Assembly: GCF_049803795.1 (NCBI RefSeq)
Contig: NZ_JBNAGJ010000001.1
Span: forward strand, 496,001 to 560,000
Direction: 5' to 3'
Length of the DNA: 64,000 bases
Source: Thalassobius sp002708925
Lineage (GTDB): Bacteria > Pseudomonadota > Alphaproteobacteria > Rhodobacterales > Rhodobacteraceae
Within the stretch, counting starts at the first letter, position 1. Each line of letters starts with the position of its first letter. Made by a program: the position numbers and the translations under genes. The notes beneath the pieces were generated by a model. It did no database searches. It had not been told where the DNA came from and saw only the letters and a program-made list of their open reading frames with translations. Of this stretch, positions 41,825 through 50,353 are shown piece after piece.

Positions 41825-43194
41825 CAATTGGGGATATTCACCGCCAGCCCCCCCAGCGAGGTTTCCTTATAATGGTCGTGCATGTCGCGGCCGGTCTGGC
41901 GCATGGTCTCGATTGCGGCGTCCAGCGGGACGAAATGCTGCCCGTCCCCGCGCAGCGCCAGGGAAGCGGCTGAAACGGCCTTGATCGCGCCCAGCCCGTT
42001 GCGTTCGATACAGGGCACCTGCACCAGGCCTTTGACCGGATCGCAGGTCATGCCCAGGTGATGTTCCAGCGCGATCTCGGCGGCGTTTTCGACCTGTTCG
42101 GGCGTGCCGCCCATGACCGCGCACAGCCCGGCGGCGGCCATTGCAGCGGCGGAGCCGACCTCGGCCTGACAGCCTGCCTCGGCCCCGGAAATCGAGGCAT
42201 TATACTTGATCAGCCCGCCAATCGCTGCCGCCGTCAGCAGGAAATCGTCAATGCGCGCAACCGTGGCCCCCGGCACGTGATCCAGCCAATACCGCAAAAC
42301 GGCGGGCACAACCCCCGCAGCGCCGTTGGTGGGGGCGGTGACCACCTGACCTCCGGCGGCGTTTTCCTCGTTGACGGCCATGGCGTAGGTGCTGATCCAG
42401 TCATTCACCGTATGCGGCGCCGTCATGTTCAGCCCCCGTTCCGCCAGCAGGGCCTGATGGATCGCCCTGGCGCGGCGCCGGACGTTCAGGCCGCCGGGCA
42501 GGGTGCCCTCGGTTTCCAGGCCGCGCGTGATGCAGGCGTTCATGACCGTCCACAGACGGGCCAGGCCCCGGTCCATCTGCGCATGACCGGCCCGAGAGAT
42601 CTCGTTTGCGGCTTTCATCTGGGCGATGGTCTTGCCCGATTGCGCGGCCATTTCCAGCATCTGAGCGGCCGAATGAAACGGAAACGGCACGGGCGGGCCG
42701 TGATCCGTCTGGCCGCCCTGGGCCAGCTCGGTTTCTGTCAGCACAAAGCCGCCGCCGACGGAATAATATGTCTCTTGCAGGATTACATCGCCCTGCGCGT
42801 CGGTTGCCATCAGGATCATCCCGTTGGCATGGCCGAGCAGGGGCGTGTCATAGTCAAAGATCAGGTCCGTCGCGGGGGCAAAGCGCAAGCTGCCCAGATC
42901 GTCATGCCTAAGCGCACCAGTGGCCCGGATGTCCGCCAGCGCGGCCTCGGCCCGGTCATGATCGTAGGTTTCGGGCGCGAATCCGGCCAGCCCCAGGATC
43001 GTCGCGCGGTCGGTGGCGTGCCCGACCCCGGTAAAGGCCAGCGATCCGTGCAGGCTGGCGCGCAGGCCGGAAAAGTCAAAGGGCGAGGCGCGCATCAGCC
43101 CCAGAAACCGCGCCGCCGCCACCATCGGCCCCATCGTGTGCGACGAGGACGGGCCGACTCCGATTTTGAACATATCAAACACCGACAGGAACAT
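41821..43194 (-). CDS. sdaA: L-serine ammonia-lyase (iron-sulphur type)
   Basis: Deaminates L-serine to pyruvate and ammonia using a 4Fe-4S cluster. The 457-aa single-chain protein has an N-terminal beta domain (FKIGVGPSSSHTMGPMVAA) and a catalytic alpha domain with GAEAGCQAEVGSAAAMAAAGL, GLCAVMGG and HHLGMTCDPVKGLVQVPCIERN, whose cysteines are the cluster ligands. The length and order match SdaA/SdaB. The start at 43194 gives MFLSVFDMFKIG, the typical opening. It is monocistronic. Confidence 0.96.
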   Translation of the reverse strand: MFLSVFDMFKIGVGPSSSHTMGPMVAAARFLGLMRASPFDFSGLRASLHGSLAFTGVGHATDRATILGLAGFAPETYDHDRAEAALADIRATGALRHDDLGSLRFAPATDLIFDYDTPLLGHANGMILMATDAQGDVILQETYYSVGGGFVLTETELAQGGQTDHGPPVPFPFHSAAQMLEMAAQSGKTIAQMKAANEISRAGHAQMDRGLARLWTVMNACITRGLETEGTLPGGLNVRRRARAIHQALLAERGLNMTAPHTVNDWISTYAMAVNEENAAGGQVVTAPTNGAAGVVPAVLRYWLDHVPGATVARIDDFLLTAAAIGGLIKYNASISGAEAGCQAEVGSAAAMAAAGLCAVMGGTPEQVENAAEIALEHHLGMTCDPVKGLVQVPCIERNGLGAIKAVSAASLALRGDGQHFVPLDAAIETMRQTGRDMHDHYKETSLGGLAVNIPNC

Positions 43195-43594
43195 CTTTTC
43201 ACCGCTTTTTCGGGCCCGTAAGGAAGGCGCACCGTGTTCATGCGCCCAGTATAGTGCGCTTTGCGGCGGCTCTAACGCCCCAAATACGACCGATCGCGCC
43301 GGGAAACGGCTAAACTCTGGCGCGGTTAACCAAATTGAAAGGGCTCCGGACGCATCCTGTGCGCATCAAAAGCGCTGAAACACGTTCGAATGCGGCTCAG
43401 TTCCGGTTCCCCTGCGCCCGCGTCTGGGATTTGGCCAGGGGCCCGCGGCGGAACCGGCATAAATGCGAGGAAAGACAGCTTTGAGGCAATAATTCCAATG
43501 GCGGCGGTCAGGGGCGGGGGATTTCGTCGTTTTCATCGTGGCCCTGCACTCGCATCTTTTCTATAAGCGTTCCAAATTAAACGGAGTCGCTGCC
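43195..43594. other. Divergent intergenic region (400 nt) between sdaA and rpiA
   Basis: No gene is supported. Short frames here lack Shine-Dalgarno sites and homologous features. Candidate elements are weak: a TTGGCC at 43431 and CATAAA at 43458 are spaced too widely for a sigma-70 promoter. It must nevertheless hold promoters for both flanking genes. I see no repeat or RNA gene. Confidence 0.4.
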
Positions 43595-44383
43595 ATGACC
43601 GGAGAATTGTCGCCCATCGACAAGGCCAAATTTGTCGCCGCCAAACGCGCGGTGGATTTCATCGAAGACGGAATGAAAGTGGGGCTGGGCACGGGCTCGA
43701 CCGCGGCGTGGATGGTACGCTGTCTGGGCGAACGCGTGCGCCAGGAAGGAATACGCATCAAAGGCGTGCCGACCTCGACCCGGACCGCCGTTCTGGCCGC
43801 CGAGGTCGGAATCGAGGTGATCAGCCTGGACGAGGCCAAATGGCTGGACGTTACCATCGATGGCGCGGATGAATTCGATTCCGAATTCAACCTGATCAAG
43901 GGCGGCGGCGGCGCGCATCTACAGGAAAAGGTCGTGGCCACGGCCAGTGACCGGATGGTGGTGATCACCGATGCCAGCAAAGAGGTGGAAACCCTGGGCG
44001 CCTTTCCGCTGCCCGTCGAGGTGATCCCCTTCGGCTGGCAGACCTCCAAGGCGCTGCTGGAGGAACTGCTGATCTCGATGGATGTGATGGGGCGCGAAAC
44101 CAGCCTGCGGATGAACGGCGATGTGCCCTTTGTCACCGATGAGGGCAATCATATCGTCGATCTGCATCTCAATCGCATCGGCAATCCGCGCCAGCTGTCC
44201 ATGGCCCTGAACCAGATCCCCGGTGTGGTTGAAAACGGTCTGTTCATTGATATTTGTGACACGGTGGTCATCGGGTACGGTGATGGCCGGGTCGAAACGC
44301 GCGATATTAACGAAGGCACCGTTCAGAGCGACCGCTTGGATTTTGTCGAGGCGGACAACCTGTTCACGGACCTGTCGGATTGA
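43595..44383 (+). CDS. rpiA: Ribose-5-phosphate isomerase A
   Basis: Interconverts ribose 5-phosphate and ribulose 5-phosphate in the pentose phosphate pathway. The 262-aa protein shows the RpiA motifs GLGTGSTAAWMV (phosphate binding), DVTIDGADEFDSEFNLIKGGGGAHLQEKVVA with the catalytic Asp, Glu and Lys, and ITDASKEV. The ATG at 43595 fits the family; a GTG at 43538 would add 19 unsupported residues. It heads a run with the AhpD-like and glutathione reductase genes. Confidence 0.97.
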   Translation: MTGELSPIDKAKFVAAKRAVDFIEDGMKVGLGTGSTAAWMVRCLGERVRQEGIRIKGVPTSTRTAVLAAEVGIEVISLDEAKWLDVTIDGADEFDSEFNLIKGGGGAHLQEKVVATASDRMVVITDASKEVETLGAFPLPVEVIPFGWQTSKALLEELLISMDVMGRETSLRMNGDVPFVTDEGNHIVDLHLNRIGNPRQLSMALNQIPGVVENGLFIDICDTVVIGYGDGRVETRDINEGTVQSDRLDFVEADNLFTDLSD

Positions 44384-44416
44384 GCCGCGCCTTGGCGTAA
44401 GGAGATTGGCGCGCAG

Positions 44417-44965
44417 ATGTTGCAAAAAATGACGATGATCCTGATCGGACAGGCCGAGCGCCGTCTGGGCGTTGGGCTGGATTATACCCGGCAGATTGCG
44501 CGCACGGATTTTGGTTTGCTGCGACGCTATAACCGCATTTTCGGCTTTCTGGACCCTAACAAGAAAGTGCCGGTGCAGGCCTTTCATGCGGCACGGCTGC
44601 GCGGGGCTATGGCGGCCGATTGCGGCACCTGTGTCGAGGCCGAGATAAACCTGGCCCGCGCCGCCGGTCTGGACGATGGCCTGATTGATCAGGTTCTGGC
44701 CGGGCGTGGGGCGCAGATCTCGCCTGAGCTGGCGGCGGTGATCGCTTTGGCTGACGCCGTGACCGCGCAGCACGAGGATGACGCCGGCGCGCGCGAAACC
44801 ATCCGCGCCGCTTGGGGCGAGGCCGGGCTGATCGAGCTGGCCTATGCGATGAACGGCGCCGCGCTGCTGCCGGGGATCAAGCGGGCGATGGGCTATGCTA
44901 CGACCTGCAATCTGGACATCTTGCGCAAAACACACACATCATCAGCGGCGCCCAAGGCGTCCTGA
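44417..44965 (+). CDS. AhpD-like / carboxymuconolactone decarboxylase family protein
   Basis: The 182-aa protein has an AhpD-type redox motif: AADCGTCVEAEINLARAAG, with CxxC at C69 and C72 in the position of the AhpD active site, near VPVQAFHAARLRGAMA. No His-Cys pair typical of full AhpD is obvious, so it is only AhpD-like. It lies 33 nt after rpiA and 36 nt before gor, which suggests a redox role linked to glutathione or NADPH supply. Confidence 0.82.
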   Translation: MLQKMTMILIGQAERRLGVGLDYTRQIARTDFGLLRRYNRIFGFLDPNKKVPVQAFHAARLRGAMAADCGTCVEAEINLARAAGLDDGLIDQVLAGRGAQISPELAAVIALADAVTAQHEDDAGARETIRAAWGEAGLIELAYAMNGAALLPGIKRAMGYATTCNLDILRKTHTSSAAPKAS

Positions 44966-45001
44966 CAGAAACAAAACAACAAAGAGCGGAAAAGCAAAGC
45001 G

Positions 45002-46366
45002 ATGAGCAGTTTTGACTATGATTTGTTCGTGATCGGCGGGGGCTCGGGCGGGGTGCGCGCGGCGCGTGTTGCGGCGGGCGATACCGGGGCCAAGGTGGCC
45101 CTGGCCGAGGAAGACCGCTATGGCGGCACCTGCGTGATCCGGGGCTGTGTGCCCAAAAAGCTGATGGTTTTCGCCAGCGAATATGCGGGCATGGCGGACG
45201 ATGCGGCGGCCTATGGCTGGGACGTGTCGCTGGGCGCGTTCAACTGGGACAGTTTCAAGGGCAAACTGAACGCCGAGCTGGACCGGCTGGAGGGCATTTA
45301 TCGCAATCTGCTGAAGGGCTCGGGCGTGGACAGCTTCGACGCCCGCGCGCGGGTGGTGGATGCGCATACGGTCGAGCTGTCGACGGGCGAGCGTAAGACC
45401 GCGAAACACATTCTGCTGGCGATGGGTGGCCGTCCGGTGAAACCCGATCTGCCAGGGGCCGAGCTGGCCATTACCTCGAATGACATCTTCCATCTGGAGA
45501 AGATGCCGGGCAACATTTTGATCCTGGGCGGCGGCTATATCGCCTGCGAATTCGCGGGGATTTTGAATGGCCTGGGCGTTGAGGTGACGCAATATTATCG
45601 CGGCGCGCAAATCCTGCGCGGCTTTGACGATGAGGCCCGCGGCCTGGTGGCCGAGGAAATGATCCAGCGCGGGGTGAACCTGCATCTGGGCACCAATATT
45701 CTGTCGATGGAGCAAACCGCCGATGGCCGGATCAAGGTCAAGGCCACCAATGGCGATGAAACCGTCTTTGATCAGGTGATGTTCGCCACGGGCCGTGCGC
45801 CCAACACCGATGACATGGGCCTGGAACAGACCGGCGTGAAGCTGGGCCGGGGCGGTCAGGTGCTGGTGGACGATTATGGCCAGACCGAGGTGCCCTCGAT
45901 CTACGCCGTGGGGGACGTGACCGACCGGGTGAACCTGACCCCGGTCGCGATCCGCGAGGGCATGGCCTTTGTCGAAACCGTGTTCAAGGGCAACCCCACC
46001 AAACCCGATCACGAGCTGATCCCTACCGCGATCTTCACCCAGCCCGAAATGGGCACCGTCGGCCTGAGCGAAGAGGCCGCGCGCGAGGCGGGCCCGATCG
46101 AGGTCTACTGTACCTCGTTCAAACCGATGCAGACGGCCTTTGCCGGACGGGCGGAACGTGTGATGATGAAACTGGTGGTCTGCGCCGACACCCGCCGTGT
46201 GCTGGGCTGTCATATCGTGGCCCCCGGCGCGGGCGAGATGATCCAGCTGGCCGGTATCGCGGTCAAGATGGGCGCCACCAAGGAAGACTTCGACCGGACC
46301 GTGGCGGTTCATCCCACCATGTCCGAGGAAATTGTGACGATGAAGGCCCCCGTGCGGACGGCCTGA
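45002..46366 (+). CDS. gor: Glutathione-disulfide reductase
   Basis: Reduces oxidised glutathione with NADPH. The 454-aa flavoprotein has FAD binding DLFVIGGGSGGVRAAR, the redox-active disulfide GGTCVIRGCVPKKL (C44, C49), an NADPH-binding GGGYIACEFAGILNGLG, DVTDRVNLTPVAIREG and the C-terminal His-Glu of AVHPTMSEE. The RG between the cysteines is typical of plant- and alphaproteobacterial-type reductases. GC-rich spacing and strand suggest co-transcription with rpiA and the AhpD-like gene. Confidence 0.96.
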   Translation: MSSFDYDLFVIGGGSGGVRAARVAAGDTGAKVALAEEDRYGGTCVIRGCVPKKLMVFASEYAGMADDAAAYGWDVSLGAFNWDSFKGKLNAELDRLEGIYRNLLKGSGVDSFDARARVVDAHTVELSTGERKTAKHILLAMGGRPVKPDLPGAELAITSNDIFHLEKMPGNILILGGGYIACEFAGILNGLGVEVTQYYRGAQILRGFDDEARGLVAEEMIQRGVNLHLGTNILSMEQTADGRIKVKATNGDETVFDQVMFATGRAPNTDDMGLEQTGVKLGRGGQVLVDDYGQTEVPSIYAVGDVTDRVNLTPVAIREGMAFVETVFKGNPTKPDHELIPTAIFTQPEMGTVGLSEEAAREAGPIEVYCTSFKPMQTAFAGRAERVMMKLVVCADTRRVLGCHIVAPGAGEMIQLAGIAVKMGATKEDFDRTVAVHPTMSEEIVTMKAPVRTA

Positions 46367-46381
46367 ACTTGAAAATCGCGG

Positions 46382-46408
46382 CGGACTGCACAGGTAATGG
46401 GCAGTCCG
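46382..46408 (+). terminator. Hairpin between gor and hflK
   Basis: CGGACTGC (46382-46389) and GCAGTCCG (46401-46408) form a perfect 8-bp stem with an 11-nt loop. The tail reads TTGAGAACTGAAAAAA, so it lacks a good T-run. It may be a weak terminator or mRNA boundary 15 nt after the gor stop. Confidence 0.45.
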
Positions 46409-46437
46409 TTGAGAACTGAAAAAAGGAATACTGCTTT

Positions 46438-47574
46438 ATGGCTGGGAATTCTGGCGGCCCCTGGGGCGGCGGCGGAAACAGAGGAGGCGGCGACGACCAT
46501 CGCCCCAATAACGGAGGAGGGCGCCGTCCGCAGGACGACAGCCCCCAGATCCCTGAGATCGACGAGCTGATGAAAAAAGGCCAGGAACAGCTGCGCGTCC
46601 TGATGGGCGGCGGTGGCGGCGGGGGCCAGAAGGGCGGCCGCGGCGGGCGTCCCTCGGGGCCTGGGTTCTCGAAGGGGACGATCGGCCTGGCCGTTGTGGC
46701 CGCGATTGGCCTGTGGGCCTTTGGCAGTTTCTACACCGTCAAACCCGAGGAACAATCGGTCGAGCTGCTGCTGGGCAAATACAATGCCACCGGCAACCCC
46801 GGCCTGAACTTTGCCCCCTGGCCCTTCGTGACGGCCGAGGTGCTGAACGTGACCTCCGAGCGGACGGAAACCGTGGGCGTGGCACGCGGCGCGCAGGAAA
46901 CCGGGCTGATGCTGACCACGGACGCCAATATCGTGGATATTGATTTCCAGGTGGTGTGGAACATCAACGATCCGGCGAAGCTGCTGTTCAACATCCGCGA
47001 TCCGCGTCTGACGGTTCAGGCGGTCTCGGAATCGGTGATGCGCGAGATCATCGCCGCCAGCAATCTGGCGCCGATCCTGAACCGCGACCGTGGCCTGATC
47101 GCCGATACCGCGCGCGAAAGCATCCAGGCGACTTTGGATGAATATGAAAGCGGGATTAACATCGTCCGCGTGAACCTGGAAAAAGCCGACCCTCCGGTCG
47201 AGGTGATCGACAGTTTCCGCGCCGTGCAGGCCGCCGAACAGGAACGGGACCGTCTGCAACGCCAGGCCGATGCCTATGCCAACAAGGTGCTGGCCGAGGC
47301 GCGCGGTGAAGCGGCCCAGAAACTGGAAGAGGCCGAGGCCTATCGCGCGCAGGTCGTCAACGATGCCCTGGGTGAGGCCAGCCGCTTCAGCGCGGTTCTG
47401 GCCGAGTATCAAAAAGCCCCCGAGGTGACTCGGAAACGCCTGTATCTCGAAACCATGGAGAAAGTCCTGGGCGAGGTCGATAAGACCATTCTGGATCAGG
47501 GCGTGATCGGGCAGGGCGGCACCGGCGTGGTGCCTTACCTGCCGCTGAACGAAACTCGCAAAGGGGAGAACTAA
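46438..47574 (+). CDS. hflK: FtsH protease activity modulator HflK
   Basis: SPFH-domain membrane protein that, with HflC, surrounds and tunes the FtsH protease. The 378-aa product has a Gly-rich cytoplasmic N-terminus (residues 1-80, with GGGGGGGQKGGRGG), one TM helix near residues 82-100, and the SPFH/band-7 domain in the periplasm (VDIDFQVVWNINDP, AEQERDRLQRQADAYANKVLAEARGEA). The order hflK-hflC with a 3-nt gap is standard. Confidence 0.96.
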   Translation: MAGNSGGPWGGGGNRGGGDDHRPNNGGGRRPQDDSPQIPEIDELMKKGQEQLRVLMGGGGGGGQKGGRGGRPSGPGFSKGTIGLAVVAAIGLWAFGSFYTVKPEEQSVELLLGKYNATGNPGLNFAPWPFVTAEVLNVTSERTETVGVARGAQETGLMLTTDANIVDIDFQVVWNINDPAKLLFNIRDPRLTVQAVSESVMREIIAASNLAPILNRDRGLIADTARESIQATLDEYESGINIVRVNLEKADPPVEVIDSFRAVQAAEQERDRLQRQADAYANKVLAEARGEAAQKLEEAEAYRAQVVNDALGEASRFSAVLAEYQKAPEVTRKRLYLETMEKVLGEVDKTILDQGVIGQGGTGVVPYLPLNETRKGEN

Positions 47575-47577
47575 GCC

Positions 47578-48456
47578 ATGAATAAGGTGACTTTTCTGAT
47601 CCCCATCGTGGTGATCGCCATTGTGGGCGCGCTGTCCTCGGTTTTTGTGGTGGATGAGCGCGAGAAGGCGCTGGTGCTGCAATTCGGCCAGATCAAGGCC
47701 GTCAAGGAAGAGCCGGGTCTGAGCTTTAAAATCCCGCTGATTCAAGAGGTTGTCACTTACGATGACCGTATCTTGTCGCTGGATACCGAAACCATCGAGG
47801 TCACGCCCTCGGATGACCGCCGCCTGGTGGTGGACGCCTTCGCGCGCTACCGGATTTCGGATGTGGTGCAGTTCCGTCAGGCCGTTGGCGTGGGCGGTGT
47901 GCGTGTGGCCGAGGACCGTCTGTCCTCGATTCTGAACGCGCAGATCCGCGAGGTTCTGGGGGCCGATCAGGTGACCTCGGACACGATCCTGTCCGAAGAT
48001 CGCCGTCAGCTGATGGTGCGGATTCGCAATCAGGCCCGCGCCAGCGCGCGCAGCCTGGGCGTCGAGGTGGTGGACGTGCGTCTGAAACAGACCAACCTGC
48101 CGTCGCAGAACCTGAACGCCACCTTCGCCCGGATGAAGGCCGAGCGCGAGCGTGAGGCCGCCGATGAGATCGCCCGCGGTAACGAAGCGGCGCAACGTGT
48201 GCGCGCCCTGGCGGATCGGACCGTGGTGGAAACCCTGTCCGAAGCCGAACGCGAAGCGCAGGTGACCCGCGGTGAAGCCGATGCGCGCCGCAACAACATC
48301 TTTGCCGAGGCCTTTGGTTCGGATCCCGAATTCTTTGCCTTCTATCGGTCCTTGCAGGCCTATGAGAAAGCGCTGAAGGGGGGGAATTCCTCTTTGGTGA
48401 TCACGCCCGACAGCGAGTTTTTCGACTATCTGAAGGCCGACACGGTGGCGCAATGA
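47578..48456 (+). CDS. hflC: FtsH protease activity modulator HflC
   Basis: Partner of HflK in the membrane complex around FtsH. The 292-aa protein has an N-terminal TM helix (TFLIPIVVIAIVGALSSVFVV), then the SPFH domain (DEREKALVLQFGQIKAVKEEPGLSFKIPL, RLVVDAFARYRISD, ARSLGVEVVDVRLKQTNLP) and an Ala/Glu-rich coiled coil (KAERERERE-type AREAADEIARGNEAAQRVRALADR). The stop overlaps the DUF2065 start by 4 nt. Confidence 0.96.
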   Translation: MNKVTFLIPIVVIAIVGALSSVFVVDEREKALVLQFGQIKAVKEEPGLSFKIPLIQEVVTYDDRILSLDTETIEVTPSDDRRLVVDAFARYRISDVVQFRQAVGVGGVRVAEDRLSSILNAQIREVLGADQVTSDTILSEDRRQLMVRIRNQARASARSLGVEVVDVRLKQTNLPSQNLNATFARMKAEREREAADEIARGNEAAQRVRALADRTVVETLSEAEREAQVTRGEADARRNNIFAEAFGSDPEFFAFYRSLQAYEKALKGGNSSLVITPDSEFFDYLKADTVAQ

Positions 48457-48650
48457 TGGAAATCGCACTGTTGGCCCTTGGGCTGGTGCTGATTGTCGAG
48501 GGGCTGGCCTATGCGCTGGCCCCTTCGCTTATTGAGGCGATGCTGGAGGCGCTGCGGGCCCTGACGCTGGAGCAGCGGCGGATGCTGGGGCTGGCGGCTG
48601 TGGCGGGGGGCGTTGTTCTGGTGTGGCTGGCCAAGGCGCTGGGGGCGTGA
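48453..48650 (+). CDS. DUF2065 family small membrane protein
   Basis: The 65-aa product is two hydrophobic helices (ALLALGLVLIVEGLAYALAPSL and MLGLAAVAGGVVLVWLAKALG) with a short loop, matching DUF2065 (YjeT). Members regularly sit beside hflK-hflC, as here. The ATG overlaps the hflC stop (ATGATGG). A role in the HflKC/FtsH complex is inferred from linkage only. Confidence 0.9.
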   Translation: MMEIALLALGLVLIVEGLAYALAPSLIEAMLEALRALTLEQRRMLGLAAVAGGVVLVWLAKALGA

Positions 48651-48666
48651 GGGATTTGTGCGGTTC

Positions 48667-48710
48667 TTGGGGCGCTGCCCCAAACCCCGGAGTATTGGCC
48701 GAGCAAAGAA
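48667..48710 (+). repeat. Intergenic repeat copy A (hairpin plus 21-nt motif)
   Basis: TTGGGGC-GCT-GCCCCAA (48667-48683) is a 7-bp hairpin. Then come ACCCCG and GAGTATT, six bases, GCAAAGAA (48690-48710). It follows the hflKC-DUF2065 run by 16 nt and precedes the Do protease gene. Layout and spacing match copies B and C. Confidence 0.65.
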
Positions 48711-48847
48711 GGGGCTCGCGGGCGGTTCACGGCCTCTTGAGGGGTTGCGAGAGGGATTGAGTTGCATGTTCGGCGCAGGGCTGGAAAGGTGGCGGGGACA
48801 GCCGGGATCAGAGGCCGGTTGATATGGAGATCAAAGGAGAGATGGGT

Positions 48848-50299
48848 GTGAGCAGTCTGGCAATGTCGCAACCGTATCGGAATGGTGTGCGGGCAGTTTG
48901 GTTTGGCGTGGTGGCGCTGGCCCTGGTTCTGGCGCAGGCAATGAACGCGGCCGCGCGGCCTGACAGTCTGGCGGATCTGGCTGATAAGATCAGCCCTTCG
49001 GTGGTGAATATCACCACCTCGACGGTGGTGGCGGGGCAGGCGGGGCCGAACCCGATTGTGCCCGAGGGCAGCCCGTTCGAGGATTTTTTCAAGGAATTTC
49101 AGGATCGGAACCGGCAGGGGGATCGGCCTCGGCGCAGTTCGGCTCTGGGGTCGGGATTCGTGATTTCCGAGGATGGGTATATCGTTACGAACAACCATGT
49201 GATCGAAAGCGCCGATGAGATCATCATCGAGTTTTTCAGCGGAGAGGAGCTGGAAGCCAAGGTTGTGGGGACCGATCCCAACACCGATATTGCTTTGCTG
49301 AAGGTCGAGGCGGAAGAGCCGTTGGATTATGTCATGTTCGGCGACAGCGATCAGGCGCGTGTGGGCGATTGGGTGATGGCCATGGGCAATCCGCTGGGGC
49401 AGGGGTTCTCGGTTTCGGCGGGGATTGTTTCGGCGCGCAACCGGGCGCTGTCGGGCAGCTATGACGATTATATCCAGACCGATGCGGCGATTAACCGGGG
49501 CAACTCGGGCGGGCCGCTGTTCAACATGGATGGCGAGGTGATCGGCGTGAACACCGCGATCCTGTCGCCTAATGGGGGCTCGATCGGGATTGGGTTCTCG
49601 ATGGCGTCGAATGTGGTCAGCAAGGTGGTGGCGCAGCTGAAGGAATTCGGTGAGACGCGCCGCGGCTGGCTGGGAGTGCGCATTCAGGACGTGACCGACG
49701 ATGTGGCCGAGGCGCTGGGGCTGGAAACAACCTCCGGGGCGCTGGTGACGGATGTGCCCGAAGGGCCGGCGAAAGAGGCCGGGATGGTGCAGGGCGATGT
49801 GATCCTGTCCTTTGACGGGGTAGAGGTCAGCGACACCCGCAGCCTGGTGCGTCAGGTGGGCAACACCGAGGTCGGCAAGGCCGTGCGCGTGGTGGTGTTC
49901 CGCGAGGGCAAGACCCAGACGCTGAAGGTGACTCTGGGCCGCCGTGAGGCCGCCGAGGCGGTGCCCGCCGCCGTTGAAAAACCCGCCGAGGAGGTTGCCC
50001 CCAAAGAGATGCTGGGCCTGACGCTCAGCCCTCTGACCGAGGAACTGCGCGGCGAGCTGCAACTGAAGCCGGCGGCGCGCGGGCTGGTGGTGATGGATGT
50101 GGATGAGACCTCGGAGGCCTTTGAAAAGGGGCTGCGCGCGGGGGATCTGATCACCGAAGCGGGCCAGCAGAAGGTAGAGAGCCTGGGCGACCTGAAGGCG
50201 CGGGTTGAGGATGCGCAAGAGGCAGGGCGCAAGTCGCTGCTGCTGCTGATCCGCCGCGCAGGCGAGCCGCGTTTCGTAGCGCTGTCGATCACCAAGTAA
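48848..50299 (+). CDS. Do-family periplasmic serine protease (DegP/DegQ/MucD type)
   Basis: Periplasmic chaperone-protease. The 483-aa product has an N-terminal hydrophobic signal (VWFGVVALALVLAQAMNAAA), the trypsin-like domain with His in VTNNHVIES, Asp in DPNTDIALLKV and Ser in RGNSGGPLF, and two PDZ domains (RGWLGVRIQDV onward; LGLTLSPLTEEL onward). The GTG at 48848 is chosen because AGGAG lies 8 nt upstream; an ATG at 48824 would add eight residues before the signal. It follows hflKC, so both belong to envelope protein quality control, though repeat A separates them. Confidence 0.94.
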   Translation: MSSLAMSQPYRNGVRAVWFGVVALALVLAQAMNAAARPDSLADLADKISPSVVNITTSTVVAGQAGPNPIVPEGSPFEDFFKEFQDRNRQGDRPRRSSALGSGFVISEDGYIVTNNHVIESADEIIIEFFSGEELEAKVVGTDPNTDIALLKVEAEEPLDYVMFGDSDQARVGDWVMAMGNPLGQGFSVSAGIVSARNRALSGSYDDYIQTDAAINRGNSGGPLFNMDGEVIGVNTAILSPNGGSIGIGFSMASNVVSKVVAQLKEFGETRRGWLGVRIQDVTDDVAEALGLETTSGALVTDVPEGPAKEAGMVQGDVILSFDGVEVSDTRSLVRQVGNTEVGKAVRVVVFREGKTQTLKVTLGRREAAEAVPAAVEKPAEEVAPKEMLGLTLSPLTEELRGELQLKPAARGLVVMDVDETSEAFEKGLRAGDLITEAGQQKVESLGDLKARVEDAQEAGRKSLLLLIRRAGEPRFVALSITK

Positions 50300-50320
50300 C
50301 CTGTCTGGAGATCGCAAAAG

Positions 50321-50348
50321 AGGCCGTCCCGTTTGGGGCGGCCTTTTT
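50321..50348. terminator. Bidirectional terminator after the Do protease gene
   Basis: AGGCCGTCCC (50321-50330) pairs with GGGGCGGCCT (50335-50344) over 10 bp with one G-T wobble and a GTTT loop. A run of TTTT follows on the plus strand, and AAAA precedes the stem (TTTT on the minus strand). It lies between convergent genes and should serve both. Confidence 0.9.
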
Positions 50349-50353
50349 GTTGG

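Noticed and set aside
43360..43400. A tRNA-like GTTCGAAT stretch.
   Set aside because: No cloverleaf arms could be built around it, and the T-loop stem does not pair.
10777..48710. The 21-nt motif copies, read as CRISPR or transposon ends.
   Set aside because: Copies are isolated and tens of kilobases apart, without spacers, target-site duplications or a transposase gene.
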